The notes below the pieces were generated by a model. The model saw only the letters and a list, made by a program, of their open reading frames with translations, did not search any database and was not told the origin of the DNA. The position numbers and the translations under genes were made by a program. This document shows positions 18,059 to 28,088 of a stretch of DNA of 64,000 nucleotides, in pieces; the stretch's first letter is position 1; each line of letters starts with the position of its first letter. Source of the stretch: Aureococcus anophagefferens (taxonomy: Eukaryota; Sar; Pelagophyceae; Pelagomonadales; Pelagomonadaceae); assembly GCF_000186865.1 (NCBI RefSeq), contig NW_008705585.1:93953-157952 (forward strand), in the 5' to 3' direction.

Positions 18059-19549
18059 ATGGCGGCGTCCTCCACTTCCACCACCATGGACGAGCTCCTG
18101 AAGCGCTCCACGGTCGCGCAGAGCCTCGTCCGCAATCCCATCCGCGTCGTCATGAACCGCGTCTTCGCGGATCCGTCGATCCTGTCGCTGGCCGGCGGCC
18201 GCCCGGTCGCCAGCGTCTTCCCGCTCGTGGGCCTCTCCCTGAAGCTCAAGGACAATTCGACGTTGACGACGGACCTCGTCGACAACGACCTGAACTACGG
18301 CGCCCTGAACGCCATCGGCACGCCGGCGCTGCGCGGCTGGCAGAAGGCCTTCGTGAAGGCGTTCCACGGCGTCGACGTCGAGGCGAGGGGCTACGACTGC
18401 GTCGTCACGCCGGGCAACAGCGACGGCATCTTCAAGAGCGTCCTCGCGCTGAGCGACCCCGGCGACATCATCTTCGCCGACGCCTACACCTACACGGGCA
18501 TCCTGGCCTGCGCGAGGCCGCTCGGGCGCCTCGTCGTCGGCGTCGACGGCGACGACGACGGCATGTCGCCCGACGCGCTCGTCGAGGCCTGCGCGCGCGC
18601 GCGCCGGGCGGGCAGGCGCTGCGCGATGCTCTACGTGATCCCCAACGGCCACAACCCGCTGGGGCTCACCATGCCGGAGAAGCGGCGGAAGGAGTTGTAC
18701 CTCGCGTGCCGCGCGGGCAACCTGGCCGTCGTCGAGGACGACTCCTACTCGCTGCTGCGCCTCCCGGCGCGGGGGAAGAAGGACTACGCGGGCCTGCGGG
18801 GCGCGCTGTCGCTGGAGCCGTCGTTCCTCGCCATCGACGCGCTCCCGGGCTTCGGCGACGGCCGCGTCGTCCGCCTCGACTCGTTCTCCAAGAGCCTCTG
18901 CCCGGGTCTGCGGTTCGGCTTCCTCACGGCGCCCAAGCCGCTCGTCGAGAAGCTCGGCACGCTCAACGAGGTCACGACCTGGAGCCTGAGCGGCGTCGCG
19001 CTCAAGGCCTACGAGATCCTTTTGAACGACCTCGCGAAGAAGAACTACGCGAAGCTGGAGAAGCAGGCCAAGGACGTGCAGCGGCTCTACGCGACGCGCC
19101 GCGATCTCCTCCTCGACGCGCTCGACAAGATCCTGAAGCCCCACGCGACGTACAACGCGCCCAAGAGCGGCATGTTCCTGCTCGTCAGGGCCGCGGATCC
19201 CGACGTCGACGTCGCCGCGCTCCTCGACGACCTCCTGGACGCCGGCGTCGCGGCGCTGCCCGCCGCGGGCTTCCGGCCCGACGGCGGGCCGTCGAACGCG
19301 TTCCGCGTGTCGTTCACGCAGGTCCACTCGCGCGAGGTCGCGGAGCGCGCGGCGACGAAACTCAAGGCCGTGCTGTCGGACGCGGCCAAGGTCGCGGCGG
19401 CGAAGAAGGGCTGGGCCGCGAAGCGCGCCGCGGCCGCGGCGCGCGTCGACGCGCTCTTCGCCGCGGAGCGGCCCCCCCTGGCCGTGCCCCTGCCCTACGT
19501 CGTCGCCGGAGTTTCCGTGCTCGTGGCCCTCCTCCTGCGCCGCAAGTGA
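18059..19549 (+). CDS. Aromatic/aminoadipate-type aminotransferase with C-terminal membrane anchor
   Basis: 496-residue fold-type I PLP enzyme of the ARO8/kynurenine aminotransferase II group. Motifs: LSLAGGRPVASVFPL near the N terminus, YGALNAIGTPALRGWQKAF, VTPGNSDGIFK, YVIPNGHNPLGLTM, VVEDDSYSLLR, and SFSKSLCPGLRFGFL with the PLP lysine near residue 278. Probable substrates are aromatic amino acids or 2-aminoadipate with 2-oxoglutarate. Unusually, the C terminus carries a basic Ala-rich helix and then one hydrophobic segment (YVVAGVSVLVALLL) ending RRK, a tail-anchor pattern. The ATG at 18020 is possible but adds nothing conserved. Confidence 0.85.
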   Translation: MAASSTSTTMDELLKRSTVAQSLVRNPIRVVMNRVFADPSILSLAGGRPVASVFPLVGLSLKLKDNSTLTTDLVDNDLNYGALNAIGTPALRGWQKAFVKAFHGVDVEARGYDCVVTPGNSDGIFKSVLALSDPGDIIFADAYTYTGILACARPLGRLVVGVDGDDDGMSPDALVEACARARRAGRRCAMLYVIPNGHNPLGLTMPEKRRKELYLACRAGNLAVVEDDSYSLLRLPARGKKDYAGLRGALSLEPSFLAIDALPGFGDGRVVRLDSFSKSLCPGLRFGFLTAPKPLVEKLGTLNEVTTWSLSGVALKAYEILLNDLAKKNYAKLEKQAKDVQRLYATRRDLLLDALDKILKPHATYNAPKSGMFLLVRAADPDVDVAALLDDLLDAGVAALPAAGFRPDGGPSNAFRVSFTQVHSREVAERAATKLKAVLSDAAKVAAAKKGWAAKRAAAAARVDALFAAERPPLAVPLPYVVAGVSVLVALLLRRK

Positions 19550-19631
19550 GCGCGCGTAAGGCGTCGTTTTTGAGCTTCACCTTGACGGCCCTCACCAACT
19601 CGAGAGTTCTTGCCGCAGCCATCCAAGCAGC

Positions 19632-21159
19632 ATGGCAGCGCGGATGATTCTCGCGCGGTGCGCGCGCCGCGTGCCCTACGGCGCGGCGGCCGTCGTGTCG
19701 ACGTCCTGCGCGCTCGCCGACGAGGGCCCGACGTTCAGCGTCGAGAAGGTGGACCTCAAGCGCGTCACGCACCTGCAGACGCTGGGCTTCCGGAGCAAGG
19801 GCGGGTCCAACGCCAAGTCCTTCGGCTACGCCAAGTTCATCTCCGACGACGACTGCGTGCTCGGCGACGTGTTGCTCAAGGCGCACGCCGGCCCGCGCGA
19901 GGTCACGGGCTACATGCGCGCGGGCCCGCGGAGCGAGCTCCACTTCGACCCGAAGGAGACGCGCGCGGCGATCGTCACCTGCGGCGGCCTCTGCCCGGGC
20001 CTCAACTCCATCGTCAAGAACCTGGTGACGATCCTCGAGGGCCACTACGGCATCCAGAAGATCTACGGGGTCTCCGGCGGCTACCGGGGCTTCACGTCCG
20101 TCGGCTGGGACGCGCCCGTCGAGCTGTCGAGCGACTACTGCGAGCGCATCCACCACGACGGCGGCACGGTGCTCGGCACGTCGCGCGGCGGCTTCGACGC
20201 CGAGAAGATCGTCGAGTGGCTCAAGGCCAAGCACGTGTCGCAGCTCTTCGTCGTCGGCGGCGACGGCACGCACCGCGGCGCGTACAAGCTCGCGGAGCTG
20301 TGCGTCGCCCGGGGCCTGAACGTGTCCGTCGCGGGCATCCCGAAGACCATCGACAACGACATTGGCATCATCGACCGGAGCTTCGGCTTCATGACCGCCG
20401 TCTCCGAGGCGACGCGCGCGATCGCCGCCGCGCGGACGGAAGCGGAGTGCAACATGCCGAACGGCATCGGCGTCGTCAAGCTCATGGGCCGGTCCGCGGG
20501 CTTCCTGGCCGCCTACGCGACGCTGGCGTCCCAGGACGTCGACTTGTGCCTCGTGCCGGAGGTGCCCATCGTCATGGAGGGCCCGCAGGGCGTGCTCCCG
20601 CACCTCGAGCGCGTCATCGACCGCAAGGGCCACGCCGTCGTCGTCGTCGCGGAGGGCGCCGGCGAGGAGCTCCTCGGCGCGTCCGCCGAGGTCGACGCGG
20701 GCGGCAACAAGAAGCTGCCGGCCATCGGCGAGTGGCTCGTGGCCGAGATCAAGAAACACTTCAAGGCCTCGGGCAAGGAGGCGACGCTCAAGTACATCGA
20801 CCCGTCCTACATGGTGCGCTCCGTCGCCGCGGACGCGGGCGACTCCTATTTGTGCATGCTCCTCGCCCACGCGGCGGCCCACGGCTCCATGGCGGGCTAC
20901 ACGGGCTTCACGGTGGGCCTCGTGAACAACCGCACGGTTCGCGGCCGGCGTTTTTCGAGAGATTCCGACGGGGAAAACGATGAAACATCGTGCTTGGTAG
21001 GTCATGATCCCCATCCCGGAGCTCGCGCGGACGTCGCCGCGGTCGATGAACGCCACGGGCCGCACCTGGGAGCGCGTCCTGTCCATCACGAGCCAGCCGG
21101 GCATCGCGCTCGCGCGCAAGAAGACCAAGGCCGGGTCGCCGGTCGACGAGGCGCCCTGA
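19632..21159 (+). CDS. PFK: Plant-type ATP-dependent 6-phosphofructokinase, two exons
   Basis: Exon 1 is 19632-20936 and exon 2 is 21001-21159, giving 487 residues. It phosphorylates fructose 6-phosphate in glycolysis. Motifs: TCGGLCPGLNSIVKNL (phosphate-binding loop), GVSGGYRGF, VVGGDGTHRGAYKLAE near residue 209, where GGDGT rather than GGDD points to ATP instead of pyrophosphate, and GIPKTIDNDIGIIDRSFGF. Exon 1 ends VGLVNNRT; exon 2 continues VMIPIPELAR and ends TWERVLSITSQPG, as in plant PFKs. The N terminus (MAARMILARCARRVPYGAAA) could be an organellar leader. The GT-AG intron at 20937-21000 is required. Confidence 0.92.
20937..21000 (+). other. 64-bp GT-AG intron sharing a core with the cyclophilin intron
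   Basis: It begins GTTCGCGGCC and ends TTGGTAG. Bases 20951-20991 match the interior of the cyclophilin intron (2425-2511) in the same orientation relative to the gene: TTTTCGAGAGATT, GGGGAAA and ACGATG...CATCGT are common to both. Two unrelated genes having such similar intron interiors suggests a mobile or duplicated origin. No target duplication remains here. Confidence 0.75.
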
Positions 21160-21222
21160 GCGGTCCATAAGAACGATCCCGCGGTCCCGACGAGGTCCGG
21201 GCGGGTCGAAGCGAGGTTACAT

Positions 21223-21275
21223 AAAAAAAACGTCGCCCCGGGCGCGAGAAGCGCTTTCGCGGGCCCGGGGCGACG
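21223..21275 (-). terminator. Strong stem-loop followed by T8 (on the minus strand)
   Basis: CGTCGCCCCGGG at 21231-21242 pairs perfectly with CCCGGGGCGACG at 21264-21275, and the loop is itself nearly palindromic. On the minus strand the hairpin is followed directly by eight T. It lies 60 bases past the stop of the minus-strand gene ending at 21338 and 72 bases past the PFK stop. Its form is that of a bacterial intrinsic terminator; in a nuclear genome it may act as a 3'-end or insulating signal. Confidence 0.5.
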
Positions 21276-21337
21276 CTGGCCGCCGCGCCGTGGACGGCGC
21301 GGCGTTGCGGGCGTCTGCCAATTGGGCGGGGCGCGTC

Positions 21338-21814
21338 CTACTGGGGATGGTCCGGCGGCGGCGGCGGCGCGGCCGCCGCGGCCGCCTTGGCGGTCGCCGC
21401 GCGGCCCACGAGCCCGTGGCGCATCTTCCACCACCAGTAGACGTGGAACTTGCGGATGGCGTCCTCGCGGATGTGCTTGGCGAGGGCCGTGCGCATGGTC
21501 CGCCAGCGCAGGCGGCTGCACGCGCGCCAGGACGTGATCGTCTCGATCAAACCCATGGCCGACGCGCACCGCTTGTTGACGAAGCTGTGCATCAGGAGCG
21601 CCCGCAGGCTCTTGTACTGGAAGCCCAATTCGATCTCGTTGCACATGCGCACGTTCAGCTCCCGTCTCGTGTACATCGACGTCGCGTTCCACTTGCCGTG
21701 AGCTGCAACAGCCACCTCGGCGTCGCGCACGAAGAGCACCTGGCCGCGCACCTTGACGACGGCGTCCCAGCGGAGCAGGGCCTCGTCGAAGGCGAGCGGC
21801 TTATTGGGGGACAT
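21338..21814 (-). CDS. Hypothetical protein, unknown
   Basis: About 158 residues from MSPNKPLAFDEALLRW. Not recognised. It is rich in Trp, Arg and Met (KFHVYWWWKMRHG, ITSWRACSRLRWRTMR), with several possible amphipathic helices and a final Ala/Pro tail. The frame is open upstream to an ATG at 22045, giving 235 residues, but that part (IESSCIFNEDLKFQPDYFG) comes from less GC-rich sequence that may be non-coding. TAGAATGCAGCAC occurs twice just upstream (21834 and 21884 region). Coding status is moderately likely because the frame resists stops in a Trp-rich rather than Arg/Pro-rich composition. Confidence 0.4.
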   Translation of the reverse strand: MSPNKPLAFDEALLRWDAVVKVRGQVLFVRDAEVAVAAHGKWNATSMYTRRELNVRMCNEIELGFQYKSLRALLMHSFVNKRCASAMGLIETITSWRACSRLRWRTMRTALAKHIREDAIRKFHVYWWWKMRHGLVGRAATAKAAAAAAPPPPPDHPQ

Positions 21815-22057
21815 GTCACTCGCGCATCCCAAGATAGAATGCAGCACTATGCAGCCCACATCACTCGACGGAACCTGTGAAAGTAGAATGCAGCACGAGA
21901 CAAAGGTGCCGAGACCATTGACCCCGAAATAATCGGGCTGAAACTTCAGGTCTTCGTTGAAGATGCAGGAAGACTCGATGCGAATGCTCTCGCGGCCGGA
22001 ACCATGCCCGCCTACGCCCCCCTCCGCGCCGCGGGCAACAAGCACAAAACGGCCCTG

Positions 22058-25000
22058 TTAGTCGTCGAAGACCTTCGTCTCGAGGTCGCGGTAGAGCCAG
22101 CGGCCCTCCTCGACGCCGCCCGCGGCCGCGCGGAGCGCCGCGTCGTCGACGCGCTGGCCCGACGTCACGCCCCGGCGGCTGTTGCCCACGTTGAAGAGCG
22201 CGTTGGGCTGGAGCTCGTGGGCCTTGGCCGTCATCCGCGCCGCGAAGAGCCGCCGGCTCTCGAGCGTGCTCCGGATGTAGCGGCGGTGCAGGTCCGCGTA
22301 GAGCGCGACGGCGGCGTCGCGCGCGTCGAGGTCGCAGAGGAGGCGCGCCGTGTTCGCGAGGGCGCGCTCCAAATCCCGGTTCTCCATGGTCACGGTGCCG
22401 TCGCCCGGCCCGATGACGCGCAGGTGCGTCGCGAGCGACCGCTTCCGCAGGAAGAGCGCGACGTGGGGCCGGTCCCGCGCCTCCTCGAGGTCCGCGAGCA
22501 CGCGCTCCGTGCGGCTGCTCAGGATCGCCAGCGCGTCCTTCTCGCGCTTCTTGGGCTTCCGCGCGGCCGCGTCGTCCTCCGCGGAGGCGGCGCGCGCGAC
22601 GCGGCTCAACCGCTTGAAGTCGGCCTTCTGCTTCGACAGGAGCCGCCGCAGCGTGCCGCTCGCCTCCGTGAAGCGCCCGCGCTTCACCATGTAGTGCGCG
22701 TACTCGAGCTCCGGCGCCTGGGGCAGGTAGTTGTCGGAGTTGGTCGCGTCGACGGCGTCGCGGAGGTGCTCGAGCTTCGCGCGCCACGCGTCGATGTCGA
22801 TGCCCGGCGCCTTCTGGGTCGCCGGCGCGGCGAAGGGCGCCGCCTCCGCGTAGGCCGACGCGAACTTGTTCGCGCGGCGCCGCTGCAACGCCCGCTGGAA
22901 GAGCGCCGCGTGGCGCCGTTCCACCTTCCCGAGCTCCTCGGCGTCCTCGTTGCCGTCGTCCGAGTCCGAGTCGTCGTCCTGCGCCGTGCCCCCGAGGCTC
23001 GACGCCTCGTCGAGGTCGTGGTCCTTGTGGTTCAACGGCACGGCGCCGTCGTCGCCGTCGAGGAACCGCTGCAGCACGTCGTCGACGAGGTACGCGTACG
23101 ACGACCCCGTCGAAGCGTCGTCGTCGTCGAGGAGCGTCTCGTCGATGTCCTCGTCCTCGACGACCGGCGGCGCCGGCGCCGGCCCGGAGCTCTCCGGCTC
23201 GGGGAAGTCGAAGTCCTCGTCGTCGACGACGGGCGGCGCCTCGGCCTCGTCGTCGTCGTCGCCGCCGCGGCTCGACGAGTCCGGCGACTCGATGCCAGCG
23301 CCCGCGTAGGCCTCGTGGGACGCGAGGCCCGCCTCCCTGTACTCGCCCTTGACCATGTGGCCGTAGGACGCGACGCCGTAGCGGCTCCGGTAGAGGTCCT
23401 TGAGCGTGATCACGGGGTCCCTTAACGTCTGCAGGTACACGGACGCGGCCGCGGCCGCGTCGCGCGCGTCCTCGCGGTCCTTCTTCCGCGCCGCCGCGAG
23501 GCGCTCCTCCTGCTCGAGCAGCGTGCCCTCGTGGCGCTTCTTCTTCTTCTTCTTCGGCGACGCGGGCGACCTCTTCGGCGACGACCCCCGCGACCCGCGC
23601 GACGACCCGCGCGACGACGGCCGCGCGACGAGCGCCGCGGAGTCGTCGTCGTCGTCGTCGTCGTCGCGCTCGCGGCTGTAGAGGCCGCGGCTCGGCGTCG
23701 AGGGCCCGCCGGCCGTGTAGGACACCGCGACCTCGCGCGGCGGGAGCCGCCACTGCCACGACGTGTCGCGGTCCGCCTTCACGGGGTCGTTGCGCGCCTC
23801 GTCCTCGTCGAGGGCCAGGGGCGCCGGCGCGTGCTTCTCCCGCGCGGCCTTGAGCTTGTTCTTCCTCTCGTCGCGCTCGCGCTGCAGCTCCTTCGTAAGT
23901 CGCGCGCGGCCCGGTAGGCCTCGCGCGCGTCGTGGCAGTCGACGGCGACCCGACCCCCCTGCTCCCGCGCCGCGAGCAAAATCTGCGCGAGCTCCGTGCC
24001 CGGGCCCGCGTCGCGCTTGACGCCGAAGACCGCGGCCTGGTGCGAGTTGACGTCGCGCGCGGCCGCGTCCGCGCCGCCCCTCAACAACGCGAGCACGCAC
24101 TCGAGCTGGTTCGCGTCCGCCGCGGCCATGAGCGCCGTGCGCAGGTTGCGGTTCGCGTAGTTGACGTCGCAGCCCGCGGTGACGAGATTCTCCAGGAGCT
24201 TGTGGTCGCCCTTGTGCGCGGCGACGAAGAGCGCCGTCGTGCCCGTGCGCGTCTCCTGGTCCGGCGCGACGTCGCCGTTGCGGATGACGTGGAGCGCCGT
24301 CTTCGTCACGTCGACCTCGGCCTTGGCGTCGAGCTCGCCGCCGGACTCGATGGCCCGCTCGAGGCGCGCGAACTGGAGCAGCGCGCAGCGGTCGAGCTCC
24401 TGGTCCTTGCGGCTCGACACGAGCTCGCGGCCGACGCGGCGCACGCGCCGCAGGTAGTCGCCGAGCTTCTGCTGCTGGAGCTGGAGCGCGAGCTCGCCGG
24501 GGCTCGTGCCGCGCGCGTCGCCGAGGTCCGTGCGCGCGCCCTTTTTTACCAAGTGGATGCACGTCCGCAGGTCCCGGCGCCGCACGGCGACGTGGAGCGC
24601 CGTCAGATTGTCGGGCCCGAAGTTCTGGTCCACGAGCCGCGTCACGGTCTCCGGCCCGCCTAAACGCTCCGTCTCCTCGACGAGCACGTCGATGGTCATG
24701 AGCTGGCCCGCGGACGCCGCGGCGACGATGGGCGGCACGACGTAGTGGCGGCCCTTCGTCAGCGCCGGGTCCTCGCCGGGGAAGAGGTCCGTGTCGCCCG
24801 TGTTCGACATGCCCGCGGAGCCCACCTTCTTGTACTTGAACGGCATCGCCGACGACGCGCCGAGGTCCAGCAGGTGGTGGACCATGACCGCGTCGCCGCG
24901 CTTCGCCGCGAGCGCCATCGCGGACAGGCCCGTGACGCGCGACGGGTAGTCCACGGACGCGCCGGCCTCGACCAACGCCGACGTCGCGTGGCGGTCCTGG

Positions 25001-26772
25001 CTCAGGATCGCCGCCATCAGCGCCGTGACGCCCGCCTTCGTCTCCATGTTGACGTCGCACGCGCCGTGGCGCGCGAGGCTCACGGCGGCCTTCAATTCGC
25101 GGTTCGCGATGGCGCGCAACAAGCCGCCCTTGGACTCCTTCGTCGCCGCGGTCTTGATGAGCACCTGCTTCGACGCCTTCCGGCCGTCGCGGAACGCGAT
25201 GGACGCGCGCGCCTCCGCCGCGACCGCGTACTTGCGGTGCTCGACGGCGATCTGCTCGCCGAGCACGGACGCGCGGTCCACGACGGCCAAATTCGGCCCC
25301 CGCAGGGGCTCGCTCAGGAACGGCGACTCCCGGACCCACTCGGGCGCGCCGAAGGTGCCCGTCACCGTCGGCGCGCCGACGCGCGCGGCGCCGCGGCGCG
25401 CCTCGACGAGCCCGCGGTACGTCGTCTCGAGCTGGACGACGTGGCGGCTCGGCAGGGACGCGTCCGAGAGCCAGTGGCTGTGGTTCCGCCCGCCGTCGAG
25501 GATCTGGCGCCGCCGGTTGCACTGGTCGCTCTCCCACTTGTCGCACTCGGACCGCATCTTGAACGCGCGGCCCGTCCAGGCCGCGTAGGCCTCCCGGAGC
25601 ACGACGCAGACCGCCGCCTGCTCGTCGCGCGCCGCGCGCCAGGCCTCCTTCTCCGCGGACGGCGCGGACCGCTTGCGGTGCTCCACCCTTTCGTGGAGCC
25701 AGTCGTGCGCGACGTGCTCGCGCTCCACGGCCTGCTCGTAGCACTTCGCGACGCCCTCCCAGGCCGTCGTCTTGCCCGTCTTGTCGTCGATGTCCTTGTA
25801 TAAGGCGAAGCCCCCGAGGCCCGGCAAGGCGTAGTACGACGCGAACGCCTTGTAGATGCCCGGGCCGACGCGCTCGTGGGACCCGTGCTCGCAGCGCGGC
25901 TCCGCTAACGCCGCGTCGAGGAGCGCGTGGGTCTTCTCCGCGCTGCGCAGGAGCTCCATGTCGTCGAGCGCCGCCTTGAGCGTCACGGGCCTCGCGTTCG
26001 GCGGCGCGCCCGGCGGGACGACGACGAGGGGCTCCTGGCAGCCCCGCCGCGAGTTGCAGAGCGCGCAGATGGGCTTGCCGCCGATGGCCGTGCGCGGGAA
26101 GCCCGGCGGCGGCCGCCCGGGGAGCCGCGGGATCACGAGCGCGGGGCGGATGGAGTAGAGCTTGCGGATGAACCGCACCTTGGCCTCGCCGTGGCCGAGG
26201 CCCAGGAGCTTGTGCCAGGGGAACCAGAGGCTCCGGCTCCGCGGGTCGTGGGGCTGGGGCTCGTCGCAGTCGCCGTGCGTCGCCTGGAGCCAGAGCGCGC
26301 GGACCTCCGCGACGCGGTGCGGCGGCCGCTGGGTGAATTCCCGCCAGTTCCGCCCGCAGGCCTCGAAGAGCTCGTCGCGCGTCTCGACGTCGTTGAGCGC
26401 GGCGCCGATCTTCGGCGCGAGGCCGAAGCGCATCGTCCCGTCGTAGGGCGACGGCACGTGGTTCCGGAAGGCCTCCTCGGCCATGGCCGTCGCGGCCTCG
26501 CGCCGCGACTCGCGGAGCAGCGCGAAGACCGCGGCCTCGCCGCCGAAGCTCCGCGCCTCCTCCGTGCCCACGGCGACCATGCCCGCGCTCGGCCGGCCCT
26601 CGGGGCCGAAGTCGTCGACGCGGGCGACCTTGAAGCCGCTGCGCCCCGCCGCGGGGAAGGCCACCTGGCCATGCGTCGGATCCGACCGCAGGAGCGCCGG
26701 GCCCCGGTCCTCGGGCACGACGCGCTCCGTGGCGCCGAAGACGACGTCCGGCTGCGTCAAGATGACGGACAT
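22058..26772 (-). CDS. Large ankyrin-repeat protein, interrupted by an apparent one-base frameshift
   Basis: About 1570 residues if the break near 23896-23902 is bridged. The N-terminal third is unrecognised, with a CxxC pair in ICALCNSRRGC. Ankyrin repeats follow: VTALMAAILSQDRHATSALV, LSAMALAAKRGDAVMVHHLL, LTALHVAVRRRDLRTCIHLV, TTALFVAAHKGDHKLLENLV and RTALMAAADANQLECVLALL. The frame ends EAYRAARD, and a different frame continues TKELQRERDERKNKLKAARE, a charged helix. Further on lie an Asp-run, Ser/Arg linkers, a Lys-run and a conserved-looking C-terminal region that ends LYRDLETKVFDD. The ankyrin repeats indicate a scaffold; partner unknown. Confidence 0.65.
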
Positions 26773-26916
26773 GGTCGGGCGTGTTCTGGGGGCAGCCTAC
26801 GACGCCGCCCCGGGCGCACCCCAGACTGTGAGCGCTGGCGCGCGGCACCTTGAACTACCCGTTGCACGGCCGTAACGGACCTCGCACCGTTACGGGCGCG
26901 ACGTTCGCGGCGGTCC

Positions 26917-27948
26917 CTAGAGCTGGAGGCTGGTCTGGAGGTCCTCGTAGGCCTTGGTCTGGGCGTTCTGCGTCGCCTTGAGGCGCTCCATGAGGCGGTG
27001 CTCGTGGAGGGTCATCTCCTGGATGAGGCGCTCGGCCTCGACGGCGCGCGTGGACTCGAGCTGGATCTGCTTGGCGTACTCCTCCTTGCGGCGGCGGTCC
27101 TCGGCGGCCCGGAGCTCGTCGCGCTTCGCCTTGGCGTCGGCTCGCCGCGCGAGGGCCTGGGCGTTGAGGCCCTTGTTCTTCTGCACGAGGCCGGCCATCT
27201 CGCGCTCGTGGAAGCTGTTGAGCTCGGCCATCTTCGACTTCATGCGCATGGCGTGGTCCCGGCGCTGCTGGGCGACGCCGGCGCGCGACTCGCGCACGTG
27301 TCGTCGCGTCGTCTGGCGCGTGAGCGTCACGGCCTTGCGCGTCGCGGAGATGGAGAGCTCGCGCTCCGTGTGCAATTTCTGCTTCGACGACTGGTACTCG
27401 AGGTTGCGCTGCTTCAGGTGCACGATCTCCGACGTCCGCGCCTTGGTCTCGGCGATCTTCTTCTTCGCGCGGTCCTCGGCGACCTGGAGGTGCTGGAGCC
27501 GGTTTGCCAATAACTTCATGTCCGCCTCCGCGCGGATGCGGTGGTTCTTCGCGTCGCACATGAGGGACACGCCCGACGCCTCGGGCCAGACGTGGCGCGC
27601 GCTGCTGTTCATGAGGTCCGACTCCTGGCGCGAGCTCAGCGCCACGGACGCCTGCTTCGCGTCGGCCTCGGTCGCCTTCGCGTCGGCGGCGGACGCGGCG
27701 TCGTCGGGGCCCGCGGTCTTCACCTCGACGGACATGGACGGCGCCGCGTCCTTGGCCTCGGAGCCGCCCTTGGCCTCGGCGGCGCTCGCCGGCGCGTCGG
27801 CGAAGAGCACGCCGCGGGCGTCGTCCTTGCTCTGCGACGTCTCTGCGGGCAGCTCCTCGTCGGTCAGGATCGTCGGCGCGGCCTTGGCGCCCTCCAGCGC
27901 CGCGCCGGCCTCGGCCGCCGCCTTCATGTCCACGTCGGCGTCGCCCAT
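26917..27948 (-). CDS. Coiled-coil protein, unknown function
   Basis: 343 residues from MGDADVDMKAAAEAG. The first 110 residues are Ala/Asp/Glu-rich and disordered. The remainder is an almost continuous coiled coil: MKLLANRLQHLQVAEDRAKK, LKQRNLEYQSSKQKLHTERE, RTRRDHAM-like basic stretches, and a C terminus RLIQEMTLHEHRLMERLKAT ending LQTSLQL. Proteins of this length and composition are common in flagellar and basal-body proteomes, but no diagnostic domain is visible. An upstream ATG at 28071 would overlap the promoter of the divergent glycosyltransferase gene, so 27948 is preferred. Confidence 0.65.
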   Translation of the reverse strand: MGDADVDMKAAAEAGAALEGAKAAPTILTDEELPAETSQSKDDARGVLFADAPASAAEAKGGSEAKDAAPSMSVEVKTAGPDDAASAADAKATEADAKQASVALSSRQESDLMNSSARHVWPEASGVSLMCDAKNHRIRAEADMKLLANRLQHLQVAEDRAKKKIAETKARTSEIVHLKQRNLEYQSSKQKLHTERELSISATRKAVTLTRQTTRRHVRESRAGVAQQRRDHAMRMKSKMAELNSFHEREMAGLVQKNKGLNAQALARRADAKAKRDELRAAEDRRRKEEYAKQIQLESTRAVEAERLIQEMTLHEHRLMERLKATQNAQTKAYEDLQTSLQL

Positions 27949-28088
27949 GGGTCGAGACGTACCGGGCACCGACGCCGGCCGCGGCGCCTCGATCGAAGTC
28001 CGGGCAGCGTTGGGCGGGCTGCGGGCGCGGATACGTGAAAGTTCAAGAGCTCGCGTTGAAGAAGTAAACACATCACGATGGCTCTGCC

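Noticed and set aside
23903..26848. Alternative-frame Arg/Ala-rich translation over the ankyrin region
   Set aside because: The other frame has clear ankyrin repeats; this frame is meaningful only downstream of the frameshift.
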